Shown: positions 34,595 to 43,235, numbered from the stretch's first letter. The stretch is 64,000 nt of DNA from JAICLK01 sp035478715 (GCA_035478715.1 DATIJK010000050.1:1-64000); one strand, 5' to 3'. The notes: a model not told the origin generated them from the letters alone. Program-made: numbers and translations.

Positions 34595-34896
34595 TGAAAT
34601 CACTCAAAGATTCCCATGGGTTTTCAGCAGTCGAACTGATAATAGTACTACTGGTACTGGTCGTTTTGGCCGGCGCCGGGTACGGTTACATGAAAATGAA
34701 AAACAATAGTGCGACTCCAGCCGCAACCACGACAACGACCACTACCTCGCAGACGGCAACCGTTTCTGTCCCGGCAGCGCCGCAGGTTCAAAAAACAAGT
34801 GATCTGGATACTGCTTTGAACACCGTTGATTCTGTAAATCTGGACGCAGGTTCATCAGACAGTTCACAGCTGGGCAGCCAAACAAACGGCTTCTAG
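34594..34896 (+). CDS. Type IV pilin-like small protein
   Basis: 100 residues. SHGFSAVELIIVLLVLVVLAGAGYGYMK near the start is a class III prepilin signal (G|F, Glu at +5, hydrophobic helix). The mature part is short, Thr/Ser-rich and acidic, lacking the usual disulfide head. Coupled to the upstream secreted protein. Prepilin peptidase and pilus ATPase are not in the window. Confidence 0.7.
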   Translation: MKSLKDSHGFSAVELIIVLLVLVVLAGAGYGYMKMKNNSATPAATTTTTTTSQTATVSVPAAPQVQKTSDLDTALNTVDSVNLDAGSSDSSQLGSQTNGF

Positions 34897-34999
34897 TACA
34901 GGTTCTTGACGCTTTCATTCGCATAGCATAGGCTAGAGACAGTGAACCTATTTTATTATGGTAGGTCAAAAAATTAGTGGAAAATAAAATAGGCAATGT

Positions 35000-36277
35000 A
35001 TGTTAAACCCTAAATCGATTGTATCCAGGACGCGTCTGCCGTTCCTGTCTTTTCATCGCGACCACGCGCTAACACCCAAAGATGTTCAGACGGCGCGGGA
35101 TTACGTAAAAGCTTACTGGAAAAAACTAGAGCGTTACCATCCCAAAGATGATGGGTTATTGATTGGTGTTCCCAAGCCATATTTGGTGCCGAGCTATGCC
35201 GAAGGCCACGAGTTCGATTACAACGAGCTGTATTACTGGGACAGCTATTTCATGATCCAGGGGCTGCTTGATGATGAAAATAAAGGGTTGGTCACGGGCA
35301 TTCTGGAAGATCTTGAAAGTATTTACAAACGATTCAAAATCATTCCGAATGGATCGCAATTGTATTACACCGCTCGTTCGCAGCCACCGTTTCTCACTAG
35401 TTTCATCTTTGATCTGTACAACAGATATGACCTGGGCGAAAAATGGCTGCGCGAAAACATAGAAATCGCCAAGCAGGAATACGAGCATGTCTGGATGGGT
35501 ACACGCAAACCGAATGCGCGAAAGATTTACCGCGACCTAAGCCGCTATTACGATTTCAACTACTTGCACGAAATTGCCGAGGCCGAAAGCGGTTGGGATA
35601 TGACGCCGCGGTTCAATCGCAAGGCTATGGATTTCTTGCCGGTTGATCTAAACGCATTACTTTACAAGTACGAGATGGATTTTGCAGCTGCCGAACGCAT
35701 TTTCGACAATAAACGCGAAGCTGCCAAATGGGAGCAGATCGCCAAAGACCGCAAGCGCGTCATGAATGAACTGATGTGGGATAAATTGCGCGGGCTATAT
35801 TACGACTATAACTACGTCAAGAAAAAGCGCGGCACTGTCAGTTCTCTGGCGGCGTATTATCCGATGTGGGCCGGCATGGCCAGCGATGCCCAAGCCGCAT
35901 CGCTGGTTAAAGCTTTGCGCAGGTTCGAAAATAAAGGCGGATTGGCTACTACCGATACGCTACCGCTTGGTCAATATGTACTCGGATCTTTGCCGACACA
36001 ATGGGCGTATCCGAACGGTTGGGCGCCACTTCATTTTCTGGTCGTGCTGGGATTGGAGCGCTACGGATACCATAACGACGCTCGCCGTATTGCGCTCAAA
36101 TGGATCAAGACTAACTTGGACTGGTTTAACGAACACGGTATATTCCTGGAAAAATACAATGTCGTATCGCCCAAAGATCCGCCAGCTAAAGGAGTCTATC
36201 CTTCGCAAGTCGGCTTTGGCTGGACAAACGCCGTATTCGAGCGTTTCTGCCGTGAATACATCGACAAACCTGAGTAG
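35000..36277 (+). CDS. GH37 trehalase-like alpha,alpha-trehalase
   Basis: 425 residues, no signal peptide, so probably cytosolic. Hydrolyses trehalose to two glucoses. FDYNELYYWDSYFMIQGLL matches the first trehalase signature, QWAYPNGWAPLHFL the second (the usual Asp after QW is Ala), and the alpha/alpha barrel pattern continues with AESGWDMTPRF carrying the catalytic Asp in GWD. GFGWTNAVFERF near the end supplies the typical C-terminal segment. Family call is firm, specificity less so. Confidence 0.85.
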   Translation: MLNPKSIVSRTRLPFLSFHRDHALTPKDVQTARDYVKAYWKKLERYHPKDDGLLIGVPKPYLVPSYAEGHEFDYNELYYWDSYFMIQGLLDDENKGLVTGILEDLESIYKRFKIIPNGSQLYYTARSQPPFLTSFIFDLYNRYDLGEKWLRENIEIAKQEYEHVWMGTRKPNARKIYRDLSRYYDFNYLHEIAEAESGWDMTPRFNRKAMDFLPVDLNALLYKYEMDFAAAERIFDNKREAAKWEQIAKDRKRVMNELMWDKLRGLYYDYNYVKKKRGTVSSLAAYYPMWAGMASDAQAASLVKALRRFENKGGLATTDTLPLGQYVLGSLPTQWAYPNGWAPLHFLVVLGLERYGYHNDARRIALKWIKTNLDWFNEHGIFLEKYNVVSPKDPPAKGVYPSQVGFGWTNAVFERFCREYIDKPE

Positions 36278-36289
36278 TTAAATCCTGAA

Positions 36290-36469
36290 ATGTCTGACGA
36301 AACTATAGAAACATCGCTGCCGTGTGCTGAAAAATTAGCATTCGACACTATCAAAGAGGCGCAAGCTACGGCAACTGTAAGCGAATGGCGCCACGGTGGT
36401 AAACTAAAAGTTTACAAATGCCGCCACTGCCATCTCTATCATCTCGCCACTAGCTATGCTGATGATTAA
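36290..36469 (+). CDS. Small zinc-ribbon-like protein
   Basis: 59 codons from ATG 36290 to TAA 36467-36469, 12 bp after the trehalase stop. Sequence contains LPCAEKLAF near the start and YKCRHCHLYHLA near the end: three Cys and several His that could bind one zinc. No strong Shine-Dalgarno. The composition is protein-like and the CxxC/H pattern makes it more than chance. Confidence 0.45.
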   Translation: MSDETIETSLPCAEKLAFDTIKEAQATATVSEWRHGGKLKVYKCRHCHLYHLATSYADD

Positions 36470-36529
36470 ATAAAATTTGAATTTTGCTCCTCGCTGTTTG
36501 ATACTTGCATGTGCTGGCGGTACATGTTT

Positions 36530-36606
36530 GGGGTTGTAGCTCAGCTGGCTAGAGCGCGTGATTCACATTCACGAGGCCGGGGGTTCGAGTCCCTCCAGCC
36601 CCACCA
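36530..36606 (+). tRNA. tRNA-Val (CAC)
   Basis: Cloverleaf: GGGGTTG/CAGCCCC acceptor, GCTC/GAGC D-stem, CGTGA-TTCACAT-TCACG anticodon arm (anticodon CAC), GGGGG-TTCGAGT-CCCTC T-arm, A73 and encoded CCA. Canonical tertiary positions (G18 G19, T54 T55 C56). Partial copies of the 3' end lie at 36758-36782 and 37681-37702. Confidence 0.95.
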
Positions 36607-36645
36607 AGCAAAAACCGGCGTACAGGCCGGTTCTTGCTTGGTGAC
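36601..36645 (+). terminator. Hairpin terminator overlapping the tRNA-Val 3' end
   Basis: CACCAAGCAAAAACCGGC pairs with GCCGGTTCTTGCTTGGTG. The stem includes the CCA end of the tRNA. No long T-run. Confidence 0.6.
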
Positions 36646-36667
36646 TTAAGTGTCGGGGCTCGAACGC

Positions 36668-36720
36668 GAGTGCCAGTGGCACTCAGCCGCCCGAAGCCCG
36701 GCGACCCTGGAAGCCGGGTT
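36668..36720. repeat. Two palindromes between tRNA-Val and its 3'-end copy
   Basis: GAGTGCCA-G-TGGCACTC (36668-36684, perfect) and AGCCCGGC...GCCGGGTT (about 36695-36720). The tRNA-Phe locus has two hairpins at equivalent positions. Confidence 0.55.
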
Positions 36721-36725
36721 GCCCA

Positions 36726-36782
36726 TTGCAAAATTAATTTTTGTTTTGCGTGGCAAGGTCGAGTTCCTCCAGCCCCACCAAG
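36726..36782 (+). repeat. tRNA-Val 3'-end copy 1 (att-like repeat)
   Basis: Ends with TCGAGTTCCTCCAGCCCC + ACCAAG, matching the tRNA-Val T-arm/acceptor/CCA with one mismatch. The AT-rich 30 bp before it match the same stretch at 37651-37680, so copies 1 and 2 are about 55 bp direct repeats of roughly 80% identity. Confidence 0.7.
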
Positions 36783-36841
36783 TAATTGCTTTTAAAGTAA
36801 GTATATGTGACTATAATTCAATTAGTGAGCAATGCCCCGCC

Positions 36842-37105
36842 ATGTGCCCATATTCTGGCGATCCACAATTTAAAAGCCTGGAGCGTCATTGCAGAGAACC
36901 TAGAATCAACTTAAGGGATGACGTTCAGGTTGCAACTACAGATAGCGGACAAGTTGGTGAATCGCCCCAATTCGCCTGTGGATCTGAAGTCGGACCTGAT
37001 CGAGGCATACCTACAGTTTCACTATCTTATTACGCATCAACCCCTTTGATGACACCAGATCTCAGAGCAATGCATGAACGGGGTGAGCTACCCGACCAGC
37101 AATAG
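36842..37105 (+). CDS. Hypothetical small protein in the tRNA-Val islet
   Basis: 87 residues from ATG 36842; a longer frame runs back through the tRNA copy and is not credible. Polar, with two Cys-containing ends (MCPYSG, RHCREP, FACGSE) and the tail MHERGELPDQQ. TATAAT at 36814-36819 is a possible promoter. No family recognised. It lies between the two tRNA-tail repeats, so it is probably cargo. Confidence 0.35.
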   Translation: MCPYSGDPQFKSLERHCREPRINLRDDVQVATTDSGQVGESPQFACGSEVGPDRGIPTVSLSYYASTPLMTPDLRAMHERGELPDQQ

Positions 37106-37261
37106 AGTTCAACAAATATATTTGTACACCTCTTAAAGTGAGACTTTATTTTTATATGGGTTCATACACTTAACAATATCTTTGCATTCTTTAGTATTGT
37201 AAAAAAATCAAAAATATGATAAAAATGCTCGTTATGAGTGAATATGGTGTATTAGACCCTC

Positions 37262-37621
37262 ATGCTTTCGACGAGTCAACAGTTGGTGCTGGATTTGTGC
37301 TGCAGCAAGACGCTGATCCGACAGCTCGTAGGTATGCCGTCAGCAGCGCTAATTCAAAACATCGACACCCAATTAACGGCCGAAAAGAAGACCCTTGCAC
37401 AAACTGGTGCGGCATCAGCTATATATTTGGGCAGTTTAGCTCTGTGCCGCAATGAGATCAGTCGCGAAATGCTGTCGGCAAATCCATATTTGATAGCATG
37501 TGCAGGAATATATTTATATGGCGGAAAGACGATAGCTCGATACGGCATCAATTCCATGAAAAACTTAGTTAGACTTCGCCGGCAAAAATCTGAATTTAGG
37601 ACAGACGGTCAATTAAAGTAA
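37262..37621 (+). CDS. Hypothetical protein in the tRNA-Val islet, possibly frameshifted
   Basis: 119 residues with two moderately hydrophobic stretches (AASAIYLGSLALC, PYLIACAGIYLYGG) and a basic tail. A second frame, 37216-37455, begins MIKMLVMSEYGVLDPHAFDE and looks protein-like until about 37330, after which this frame looks better. The two may be one gene split by a frameshift near 37320-37340, or by a sequence error. No family recognised. Confidence 0.4.
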   Translation: MLSTSQQLVLDLCCSKTLIRQLVGMPSAALIQNIDTQLTAEKKTLAQTGAASAIYLGSLALCRNEISREMLSANPYLIACAGIYLYGGKTIARYGINSMKNLVRLRRQKSEFRTDGQLK

Positions 37622-37650
37622 TTCGTGTATTGGCAGAATTAATACTTTGC

Positions 37651-37705
37651 TTGCAAAAATTAGTTTTATTTTACGCGGTAAGGTCAAATCCCTCCAGCCC
37701 CACAA
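37651..37705 (+). repeat. tRNA-Val 3'-end copy 2 (att-like repeat)
   Basis: Ends TCAAATCCCTCCAGCCCC + ACA, a degenerate copy of the tRNA-Val 3' end, and matches the 36726-36780 repeat over about 55 bp. Bounds about 0.87 kb of cargo. Confidence 0.65.
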
Positions 37706-37708
37706 AAA

Positions 37709-38296
37709 TTAATTCAAAAACACTAATATACAAACTAAAATGACACCAATCGAGCTAAAAAATAGCGGTTTGGTTTTTCCTTTCAGTAACATTGCGCTGA
37801 TCACGAATCCGCCGATTAAATAAATCGGTAGGACTTGCAACGAAGTGATATGGCCAAGGTCGCCCGGCAGATAATAAAAGATGTAATGCCCGAAAAAAAT
37901 CCGGAAGGTAACATTTACCATTGCTTCGATGACGATAGCTTCCAAGCAGAAAATATACGGAAGATATTTTGCAGCGTTACTGTGTCGTTTAAGTATATTG
38001 TCGTGCATCATATACAGATAAAATCCATAAGCACCCCAAAGCACGATAGCAAATTTCGATGTGAAGGCATGATGGACAGGCAAGACTGTGTAGACCCACA
38101 GCGGTTTACCAAATATAAAGTTGTAGATCGTATCGCAAATTACCTCGGCATAGACACCAAGCATCGCGAGTGTTGTCACATACAACAGCATTGGCTTGAA
38201 TTTAATCTGCTTTACCTCACCGGCAATAAGAGAGTTCAGCAAATATAATCCTGAAATCCAGGCGATGGCGAAAATTGAAAGTTGGACTGCGAACAT
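37709..38296 (-). CDS. Polytopic membrane protein, paralogue of 28418-29002
   Basis: 195 residues from ATG 38296 (TAGGAA upstream). Six hydrophobic helices. AEVICDTIYNFIFGKPLW and LPVHHAFTSKFAIVLWG align with the product of 28418-29002 almost residue for residue. It begins just outside the islet repeat. Function unknown. Confidence 0.6.
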   Translation of the reverse strand: MFAVQLSIFAIAWISGLYLLNSLIAGEVKQIKFKPMLLYVTTLAMLGVYAEVICDTIYNFIFGKPLWVYTVLPVHHAFTSKFAIVLWGAYGFYLYMMHDNILKRHSNAAKYLPYIFCLEAIVIEAMVNVTFRIFFGHYIFYYLPGDLGHITSLQVLPIYLIGGFVISAMLLKGKTKPLFFSSIGVILVCILVFLN

Positions 38297-38342
38297 TTTA
38301 GTTTTTTTATTCCTATCAATAAGATACCCGAAATACTTTGGA

Positions 38343-38351
38343 TGATACAAT
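38343..38351 (+). promoter_or_regulatory. Extended -10 of the HAD gene, leaderless
   Basis: TGA + TACAAT (38346-38351) ends 7 nt before the ATG at 38359. Confidence 0.55.
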
Positions 38352-38358
38352 ACGCAGC

Positions 38359-39033
38359 ATGATAAAACTTATCATATTTGATTGGGACGACGTGTTTACA
38401 CTTGGATCAAAAGAAGGTTATTACGCATGTTATCATGCGGCACTTAAGGGTGTCGGAGTAAAACTGGATCCGGAAGAAGAAGACCGGCGCATTAAAGCCA
38501 AATGGGGGGCTGGCGGCGAAAAACAGTTGGAATATCTTTTGCGGGAGCATCCCGAACTTGTCAAAAAGGCGTTCGAGATTTATCAGGAACACGCTCACGG
38601 GAAAACTTTTGTTGATTGTTTGAGTATCATCCCGGGAACCCAGGATTTTTTGAAACGAATTTCCAAGAAGTATATTTTGGCAATAGCGACCGGCGCGCAT
38701 CCGAAAGTTTTACACGATTTTGTAATGCCGAAATTCAATATTCCCGACGTTTTCGCACAGATCTTCACGATATACGACCTCGATGATATGTCGCATGCCA
38801 AGCCGCATCCTTATATCGTTCAGAAAATAATGGAAACACAAGGGGTTAAGCCGGAAGAAACTATCTTGGTCGGCGATGCCGAAAGCGACATGCAGATGGC
38901 TTGGAACGCCGGCGTAAAACCGATCGCAGTTTTGACGGGTCATTTAAACCGTAAAGAGGCAGAAAAACTGGGCGTAAAACATATAATTGATAATGTTACT
39001 TCCTTAGAATTGGAACTAAGCAATATCGGCTAA
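38359..39033 (+). CDS. HAD superfamily phosphatase
   Basis: 224 residues from ATG 38359. HAD motifs: I, IIFDWDDVF, with Asp nucleophile and Asp acid/base; II, AIATGAHPK; III, the Lys in AKPHP; IV, VGDAESDMQMAW. A helical cap lies between motifs I and II (about 15-85). Similar to phosphoglycolate phosphatase/beta-phosphoglucomutase-type enzymes; the substrate cannot be read from sequence. Confidence 0.88.
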   Translation: MIKLIIFDWDDVFTLGSKEGYYACYHAALKGVGVKLDPEEEDRRIKAKWGAGGEKQLEYLLREHPELVKKAFEIYQEHAHGKTFVDCLSIIPGTQDFLKRISKKYILAIATGAHPKVLHDFVMPKFNIPDVFAQIFTIYDLDDMSHAKPHPYIVQKIMETQGVKPEETILVGDAESDMQMAWNAGVKPIAVLTGHLNRKEAEKLGVKHIIDNVTSLELELSNIG

Positions 39034-39090
39034 ACAATTTGTCCAAACTCCAGAAAGCTGGTATGGTTTCACTAGTTTAAGGAGATTCAA

Positions 39091-39693
39091 ATGGGTCATT
39101 TGGGTACAGAAACGAGTATTGAAATACGGGATAAGAATAGCAGAGGGCACATTGTTACTATGGGGACAATAATGTCGAAGGTTCTTTTTCACAGGAACAG
39201 TCCACCAGGAGGTCTAGTAAATGCAAGACGACCGATAGTATTGCGGCCGCCGGATGGCCCTCCTGCAAGTATCGCGGTCGATTTTCAAAAAAGAGAATTA
39301 GTATTAGTGCCGACATTAGTGGGAGTAGCTTTCGGATTAAACGGCACGATTCGCATTGAAACGCACCGAAGAGACGGCGATTGCGGTGCTTTGACCCTTG
39401 CATCGGGTACTAGCAACGTTGATCCGGGTTTGGGTCGACTTATGGGGACGGCAAAATATCTCGATGCTACGGATGCTGACATTGAAGAGGCGATACGGTT
39501 AGCTCACTGGGGCGTAACTGGTTTTGACGATGATTCCCCGGTGGTACCTCGCAGAGGAACCACAGAACACGCCGCTTTAAGCCAATTTGATGATGACAAG
39601 CATTATTTTGACAACGATGTTATGAATGCTGCGATGCAAATGTTGTTAGAGAGAGCCGGTGTCAGCACAGTAACAGGTTCCTGCACAGTATAG
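39091..39693 (+). CDS. Hypothetical protein
   Basis: 200 residues with AAGGAG nine nt upstream of ATG. The first half is beta-rich (IVTMGTIMSKVLFH, ASIAVDFQKRELVLV), the second acidic and helical (DADIEEAIRLAHWG, DDDKHYFDNDVMNAA). No signal peptide, no known family. Confidence 0.55.
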   Translation: MGHLGTETSIEIRDKNSRGHIVTMGTIMSKVLFHRNSPPGGLVNARRPIVLRPPDGPPASIAVDFQKRELVLVPTLVGVAFGLNGTIRIETHRRDGDCGALTLASGTSNVDPGLGRLMGTAKYLDATDADIEEAIRLAHWGVTGFDDDSPVVPRRGTTEHAALSQFDDDKHYFDNDVMNAAMQMLLERAGVSTVTGSCTV

Positions 39694-39696
39694 CGG

Positions 39697-39702
39697 TATA
39701 AT
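39697..39702 (+). promoter_or_regulatory. -10 box of the YbaK gene, leaderless
   Basis: TATAAT ends 6 nt before the ATG at 39709. No TGN and no clear -35. Confidence 0.4.
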
Positions 39703-39708
39703 CCAAGT

Positions 39709-40209
39709 ATGAATGAAACATTACTCTTGCCAATTGTGCTGGAAAATTTAAACAAGTTCGAAATCAAGTTTGATGTACTCGAATGCGATGACAAGTTCGC
39801 CGACACTGCGGCATTCTGCGAGCACTATGGGTATACTGCGCAGCAATCGGCCAATACCATACTGGTTGCCGTTAAGAAAAATGATGAAAATGTCGTTGCT
39901 TGTGTGCTGTTAGCCGACAGCCGGTTGGATGTTAACAAAACTGTTTGCAAATTGATGGGGACTAAACGGGCATCGTTCGCTTCTGCTGATCAGACAAAAG
40001 CTGCGAGCGGTATGGAAATCGGCGGAGTGACAATTTTTGGGTTGCCAATATCGATGCCAGTTTATGTAGATTCACGAGTACTTGAACAACCAGAAGTTGT
40101 TATGGGCGGCGGCAACCGCACAAGTAAACTAGTACTAGATCCAACCGAGCTGGAAAAATTACCGAACGTTGAGATAATTGTAAATCTCGCCAAACCCGTA
40201 ACCGCTTAG
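39709..40209 (+). CDS. YbaK/ProX-type aminoacyl-tRNA deacylase
   Basis: 166 residues. YbaK-fold editing domain: SANTILVAVKKNDENVVACV, VNKTVCKLMGTKRASFAS, GGVTIFGLPISMPVYVDSRV and GGGNRTSKLVLDP, the strand-loop that lines the pocket. Family members hydrolyse mischarged aminoacyl-tRNA (for example Cys-tRNA-Pro or Ala-tRNA-Pro). Free-standing here. Confidence 0.85.
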   Translation: MNETLLLPIVLENLNKFEIKFDVLECDDKFADTAAFCEHYGYTAQQSANTILVAVKKNDENVVACVLLADSRLDVNKTVCKLMGTKRASFASADQTKAASGMEIGGVTIFGLPISMPVYVDSRVLEQPEVVMGGGNRTSKLVLDPTELEKLPNVEIIVNLAKPVTA

Positions 40210-40270
40210 TCCGTGTTTTGTCATCCCAGCAAAAGCTGTTCCCAGTCAAAAGGAAATCATAATGTACTGA

Positions 40271-40290
40271 ATTCCCGCCTACGCGGGAAT
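40271..40290. repeat. Palindromic intergenic repeat
   Basis: ATTCCCGC-CTAC-GCGGGAAT with perfect 8-bp arms. A related type of palindrome, ATTCCAG-TGAAAG-CTGGAAT, occurs at 47479-47498 inside the end of a coding region. Confidence 0.5.
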
Positions 40291-40379
40291 GACCGATACG
40301 AAGAGAGATGTTGACGGTGTGCTAATAAACGCTTATGCTATTGCTTATTAAGTACTAGTAATATTAATAGGGTGGAAAA

Positions 40380-41489
40380 ATGCCCACAACCAAAAGAAAA
40401 AACTCAGCAAGCAAAGTCAAGAGACCATCAACGCGGTCGAATAATTATGGCGGCGTAAAGAAACGAACACGTATTCAGAAACCCAGCTGGTTAGTTAGGT
40501 GGTGGCCGGCAATTGTATTCGTAATTTTAATTGGGGGGATTGGTGCTTATTTCCTGCTACACAGTAGCGCGGCAACTAGTCCGCCAGTGCAGCTTAAAAT
40601 GATCGTGAACTCTACGCATACAAACTTATGCCTTGATGATTCAAGCACAAGTTCCAATGTTATCAGCTACCCATGCGACAGCAGCGACAAATATCAGCAA
40701 TGGGTGTTGGTTGGCAGCGGCAGCGGATTCATGATCAAAAACCCAAACACTGGGCACTGCGTAAATGACCCAGGCGCCGGGGTTGGAATTAACCCATCCA
40801 GCAGAGTTTACATCACCACTCATGCATGTGATGGAAGTACCGGTGTTGTGTGGAATTGGACTAATTCGATGCTCTACAATGTCAAGAGTATTATAACCTG
40901 GAACGGCACCGGCAAAACCACTACCACCCATGGCTGTATCAACGATCCGGCAAGCACATTAAGTAGATCGCAGATGATAGTCTATCCTTGCGATGGCCCA
41001 GGCAAGACGTATTGGGACGAAAACGAGATCGCTTCATCGGGCGGTGGTGGCGGAGGCTCAACGTGCCCAACATACACGAATCCGCCGCACGGGACGTCTG
41101 ATACATCTTCTGCGGCACTTGATGCCGAAGCGAAAGCTAGAACTGAAGCAAAATGTCTAATGTCGCAGTGGGGTTGGAGCCCGAGTGCGCAGTGGGATTC
41201 ATTGAACGCACTATGGGAACACGAAAGCAATTGGCGCTATTGGGTCCACAATGGTCAAGGAAGCGGAGCCTGTGGCATACCGCAATTCCTTCCGTGCCAG
41301 CCAAAGTATAGTGCTAATTCCTGCACTAACTTCATCAATAATGTTACTTGCCAGATAAAGCAAGGATTCGAATATATCAAAGATGTCTATGGTACGCCCT
41401 CAGCTGCATGGTTATTCTGGCAAAACCATAACCCCCACTATTACATCGAATATAGAGATCCAAGCACGGGCGCAGTTACGCGCAACTAG
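40380..41489 (+). CDS. Exported ricin-type lectin plus lysozyme-like (SLT) protein
   Basis: 369 residues. Basic N-terminus, transmembrane segment (WWPAIVFVILIGGIGAYFLL), SSAAT, then a ricin-B-like domain (about 70-215) with three CxDD/C-ND and QQW/W-type repeats (NLCLDDSSTSSN, GHCVNDPGAG, HGCINDPAST). A Gly/Ser linker leads to a transglycosylase-like domain (about 255-365): LNALWEHESNWRYWV with the catalytic Glu, GACGIPQFLP, IKQGFEYIKDVYGTPSAAW. Likely cleaves peptidoglycan while held by a sugar-binding domain. Confidence 0.82.
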   Translation: MPTTKRKNSASKVKRPSTRSNNYGGVKKRTRIQKPSWLVRWWPAIVFVILIGGIGAYFLLHSSAATSPPVQLKMIVNSTHTNLCLDDSSTSSNVISYPCDSSDKYQQWVLVGSGSGFMIKNPNTGHCVNDPGAGVGINPSSRVYITTHACDGSTGVVWNWTNSMLYNVKSIITWNGTGKTTTTHGCINDPASTLSRSQMIVYPCDGPGKTYWDENEIASSGGGGGGSTCPTYTNPPHGTSDTSSAALDAEAKARTEAKCLMSQWGWSPSAQWDSLNALWEHESNWRYWVHNGQGSGACGIPQFLPCQPKYSANSCTNFINNVTCQIKQGFEYIKDVYGTPSAAWLFWQNHNPHYYIEYRDPSTGAVTRN

Positions 41490-41562
41490 ATAGTACTCCA
41501 GGTGACTAATCTCCCATACGCTTAGTCAAAAAGCTTTACAAGCACGCAGTGATACACCGCAA

Positions 41563-42630
41563 TCAGTTTTGCTTTCGTAAAATGTTAACCGAAGAAACGC
41601 CAACCAATTCAGGTACTGCGACATTTATACCGGTACTGGCATCCGGTTGCATGACAACTTCGGCAATGAAGCGGGCAGCCCCATATGTAATTGAATTGCC
41701 TGAAGCAGTTTCCATTGAAACGCCTGTAAACGTTGGTTTGCCAGGCTCGTTAGTCCAGTAAACGGCTGGAACGCGGCACATGCCAGGATACGATCTGTCA
41801 TTGAGTGTATCAACCGGACATTTGCCGTCAGACATTTGAGTTACTTGATTTCGCTCAGCCATAGTTTCGGCAACATCAAATGGAATGCCGGTAGCGAAAG
41901 GTATACGCTTCCAGCCGGAATAGGGGTTGAATGGCTTGCTGCCCTGATCAGACTTGTTCTGTAGTGCGATGGAGGCCATGTTACCTTGAACTAGAATATT
42001 AAAACCAATTTTGTCACCTGCAAATATCGATAATTGGTCACTGGATATTGCTTTAAATTGGGAGTCGCTGGTCGGCGAATAAAACTGTGTCCAACCCTCA
42101 TATTGTGGGGTTGAGGAAGAATCCAAACAGTCTACAACAATTCCGGCTTGCACCATATTGAACTGGTTATCAACTGTGCCGTCTTTAGATATCGGCCCAA
42201 TGCCCAATGCCCCCCACAATAATATTCCAGCCCTTCCGATTGTCTTGGTACAGTCAACATTCGGTACATTTATTTCAAAATGTATTCCGGTAAATTTCTT
42301 ATCAGCAATTTTTACGCCTGCCCAGTTATTATCAGTTTCTTGCAAAACAGTCTGGTTGCCTGATTTAGAAGAATCCGTAGGTGCTCCCGTGGACGGACGT
42401 ACTTTGTTAGGAGTGGATTGGGCCGATTTAAATGGTTGTGCCGAATATGATGGTGATTGGCTGGTGCGATTGGCACCAGCAGCGCCCGTAGCGGAACAAC
42501 CGGTCGCCGCTAAAGCAACTAATGCTACTGCTGCAATCGTTTTACGCATACCATGACGTTCACGCTGTGAGTCCAAATTAAAAGAAAGCGCTTGTTCGTT
42601 CGGCAGATTAGGCCTAACTGATTTGTTCAT
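41563..42630 (-). CDS. Secreted protein, possible peptidase-G1-like (concanavalin-type) fold
   Basis: About 355 residues from ATG 42630; TATAAT lies about 24 nt upstream of it. An internal signal-like segment (TIAAVALVALAATGCSATG) begins near residue 29 and may be a weak lipobox, in which case a downstream ATG at 42549 is the true start. The mature part has DNNWAGVKIADKKFTG, IHFEINVPNVDC, MVQAGIVVDC and AGDKIGFNILVQGN, resembling the eqolisin (G1) beta-sandwich, but I cannot align both catalytic residues. Could be a lectin-like fold instead. Confidence 0.45.
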   Translation of the reverse strand: MNKSVRPNLPNEQALSFNLDSQRERHGMRKTIAAVALVALAATGCSATGAAGANRTSQSPSYSAQPFKSAQSTPNKVRPSTGAPTDSSKSGNQTVLQETDNNWAGVKIADKKFTGIHFEINVPNVDCTKTIGRAGILLWGALGIGPISKDGTVDNQFNMVQAGIVVDCLDSSSTPQYEGWTQFYSPTSDSQFKAISSDQLSIFAGDKIGFNILVQGNMASIALQNKSDQGSKPFNPYSGWKRIPFATGIPFDVAETMAERNQVTQMSDGKCPVDTLNDRSYPGMCRVPAVYWTNEPGKPTFTGVSMETASGNSITYGAARFIAEVVMQPDASTGINVAVPELVGVSSVNILRKQN

Positions 42631-42797
42631 AATGCGTCCAATTGACAAAATAATTATAACATATTTTAAGCAATTAGTCTATATCCAGATAAGGAATTTC
42701 AGATATTTGAATTGTGTTCCAGCCTAAGCAAGTTTGACTATTTTCAAGCCAAATTAAATATTTTGCATTTTTATATACTTTTGTCACACTTAAGTGC

Positions 42798-43235
42798 ATG
42801 AGTGATGACATGATGCAATTACCAGACACGACATTTCATCGTGTGTCGCTGAAAGCTCTGATTTACGATGACCAGAATCGGCTGCTTTTATTCAGGAATG
42901 AGTTGGACCAATGGGAACTGCCAGGCGGCGGTTGGGATGCTGGCGAATCATTCGAAGATTGCTTTAAGCGCGAATTAAGCGAAGAAATAGATGGGCAAAT
43001 CAGCGAAATAGGCAATATTGAATTCTGTTACCAAGGCAAGACGAGTAAAGGTTATCCAAAAGTGAGTATCGCGGTAAACGTAGGCTTGAAAGACTTCGCA
43101 GACAAACCAAAAGAAGCCGATCTGCAGGAAATGAGATTTTTTACGCGCGACGAACTCGCAACACTAAAATTCGACGAAGGTGACGAAGCAGTCCTGAACC
43201 ATCTAAACGACATCTGGCGCACAAACGCTAACTGA
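42798..43235 (+). CDS. Nudix hydrolase
   Basis: 145 residues. Complete catalytic part of the Nudix box: GWDAGESFEDCFKRELSEEI, ending in Asp where Gly is usual. Substrate strands SLKALIYDDQNRLLLFRN and EMRFFTRDEL flank it. Substrate unknown. The last 8 nt overlap the converging gene. Confidence 0.9.
   Translation: MSDDMMQLPDTTFHRVSLKALIYDDQNRLLLFRNELDQWELPGGGWDAGESFEDCFKRELSEEIDGQISEIGNIEFCYQGKTSKGYPKVSIAVNVGLKDFADKPKEADLQEMRFFTRDELATLKFDEGDEAVLNHLNDIWRTNAN

Noticed and set aside
36549..36731. Minus-strand open frame across tRNA-Val
   Set aside because: It is the antisense of the tRNA (the GGTRTPGLV-type false protein common in databases) and has no start signal.
37835..38248. 137-codon plus-strand frame
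   Set aside because: Lies opposite a membrane protein that has a clear paralogue elsewhere in the window.
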